34,039 nt of DNA, taken from positions 1 through 34,039 of the forward strand of contig JAFURP010000020.1 in assembly GCA_017471785.1 (NCBI GenBank), written 5' to 3'. Made by a program: the position numbers and the translations under genes. How positions within the stretch are numbered: the first letter of the stretch is position 1; each line of letters opens with the position of its first letter. Origin of the DNA: Clostridia bacterium. Its GTDB lineage: Bacteria; Bacillota; Clostridia; Christensenellales; Borkfalkiaceae. Below, in pieces: positions 33,218-34,039 of the stretch. The notes beneath the pieces were generated by a model. It was not told the DNA's origin. It ran no database searches and saw nothing but the letters and a program-made list of their open reading frames with translations.

Positions 33218-34039
33218 TTATTTTTCCGCTTTGGTCAAGGTCAAGAGGATCGATTGGTTGTAATCCCCGAAATTTTTCCCGAACAGGTTGATGCCGCCGC
33301 GGTGGACGGCGTCTTTTTTTACGCCGATACTCAGTTTGATAAACGGGCGTTCGTTTAAGTGAAACTCGTCTATCGGCGTTTCGCTTACGGTCGAGCCGTT
33401 GAGAAACACGCCGTTTTTGGTGATCGTTATCTTTTTCAATTGTCCGTATTGCGTATTGCTCAAGCCGTGCGAATCGGGCGTAAATTTTCCCTGCCTGCCG
33501 CCGAAATCCCCGGGGGATAGAAAGGTGATCGCCTCCTTGTCGTTGATCTTGACGGTGATGTCGCTCGGCCAGTCGTTACGATAGTAGGCGATCTCCGAGC
33601 ATACCTCGAAAGACAGCTCCAGCTTTACGACGTCTTCTTCGTAGAGCTTATTGGGGAAATTGTAGCTGACGAAACCGTGATCAAACCAAATCAATTCGGC
33701 GGCAAAGCGGTGGGTGGAGAAAAACTCGCTGGGCTTATCCACGTGCGGCTTTTCCGTTTCGCTCTCGTCGGCGTTTACGAACATACCGCAGGGCGCGGAA
33801 ATATCCGCCTCAACGAATTGCCCCACGGGCATTTCCGTCGAAAAGGAAAGGGGACTTTCTTCCGCGATCATACCTGCGAAATTAAAGAGAATGGAAGTGA
33901 TCTGTCGGTTGCACATCTTCACGTGCTTTTTCACGCCTTGTTGCGTGGAAACGAAAAGGATCTTGGCTTCCTCGAGAATGGAAATATGATTGCTCACGGT
34001 AGAAATAGGTATATTGAGCGTTTTGGATATCTCGTAAAT
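33218..34039 (-). CDS. ArsR-type transcriptional regulator with C-terminal beta-rich domain (5' end cut by window edge)
   Basis: 273 codons are visible on the minus strand and the frame stays open to 34039, so the N-terminus lies outside; a GTG at 33997 is in-frame but falls inside the helix-turn-helix and is not the start. The visible part opens with IYEISKTLNIPISTVSNHIS, an ArsR-like recognition helix, then a wing-like segment. The remaining 200 residues form a beta-rich domain with LSFSTEMPVGQF, the conserved NDWPSDITVKIN, LSPGDFGGRQGKFTPD, TQYGQLK and GGINLFGKNFGDY. This matches the predicted regulators of COG4189, recalled from memory. The domain may bind a carbohydrate-like ligand; that is inference. 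It converges on the V-ATPase operon and need not regulate it. Confidence 0.85.
   Translation of the reverse strand: MYEISKTLNIPISTVSNHISILEEAKILFVSTQQGVKKHVKMCNRQITSILFNFAGMIAEESPLSFSTEMPVGQFVEADISAPCGMFVNADESETEKPHVDKPSEFFSTHRFAAELIWFDHGFVSYNFPNKLYEEDVVKLELSFEVCSEIAYYRNDWPSDITVKINDKEAITFLSPGDFGGRQGKFTPDSHGLSNTQYGQLKKITITKNGVFLNGSTVSETPIDEFHLNERPFIKLSIGVKKDAVHRGGINLFGKNFGDYNQSILLTLTKAEK

Noticed and set aside
1..34039. CRISPR arrays, insertion sequences, prophage genes and toxin-antitoxin pairs
   Set aside because: I saw no spaced direct repeats of CRISPR type, no transposase or integrase motif, and no short overlapping gene pair outside known operons.

Overview
The window reads as chromosome from an anaerobic, probably spore-forming Firmicute of the class Clostridia. 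This is inferred from the spoIIAA-spoIIAB-sigF operon, the pth-mfd-PrsA-like gene order, a nine-gene V-type ATPase operon of the Enterococcus/Clostridium type, strong AGGAGG ribosome-binding sites on highly expressed genes, and many near-consensus TTGACA-17-TATAAT promoters. I cannot name a genus. Nearly all of the sequence is ordinary housekeeping DNA. I see no CRISPR array, IS element, prophage or toxin-antitoxin pair.

Layout. 1-2435 (minus strand): a lipoprotein/ATPase/permease ABC importer of the SsuABC/TauABC/ThiXYZ type, cut by the left edge. It is divergent from valS (2586-5207), and the two promoters overlap at their -35 boxes. 5273-10178: the str operon genes rpsL, rpsG, fusA and tuf, with unusually long, foldable spacers before rpsL, between rpsL and rpsG, and before tuf. 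10195-10925 (minus strand): an operon of three tRNA genes, Ile2(CAU)-Asp(GUC)-Phe(GAA), then a 75-residue orphan gene bracketed by a 19-nt perfect inverted repeat. 11051-12580: the sigma-F operon. 12656-15446: a CPBP membrane protease, rlmH, an M14 metallopeptidase and tadA; two of these have start codons that look leaderless. 15616-23070: prs, pth, mfd and a large PrsA-like lipoprotein. 23143-24504: a MATE exporter. 24680-33175: the V-ATPase operon ntpFIKECGABD. 33218-34039 (minus strand): an ArsR-type regulator cut by the right edge.

How the parts relate. rpsL, rpsG, fusA, tuf, valS, the tRNAs, tadA, pth and rlmH all serve translation. prs supplies PRPP. mfd couples repair to transcription. 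SpoIIAA, SpoIIAB and sigma F form the partner-switching module that sets forespore fate. The proteolipid subunit NtpK keeps all five positions that bind Na+ in the Enterococcus hirae rotor ring, so the ATPase is probably Na+-coupled and could support the neighbouring MATE transporter.

No complete undescribed system stands out. The best leads are the structured spacers of the str operon (including a possible 14-codon leader peptide and a switch-like hairpin pair before tuf), the inverted-repeat-bounded orphan gene, the leaderless starts, the enlarged and degenerate parvulin lipoprotein, and an M14 peptidase that lacks the usual carboxylate-binding arginine.
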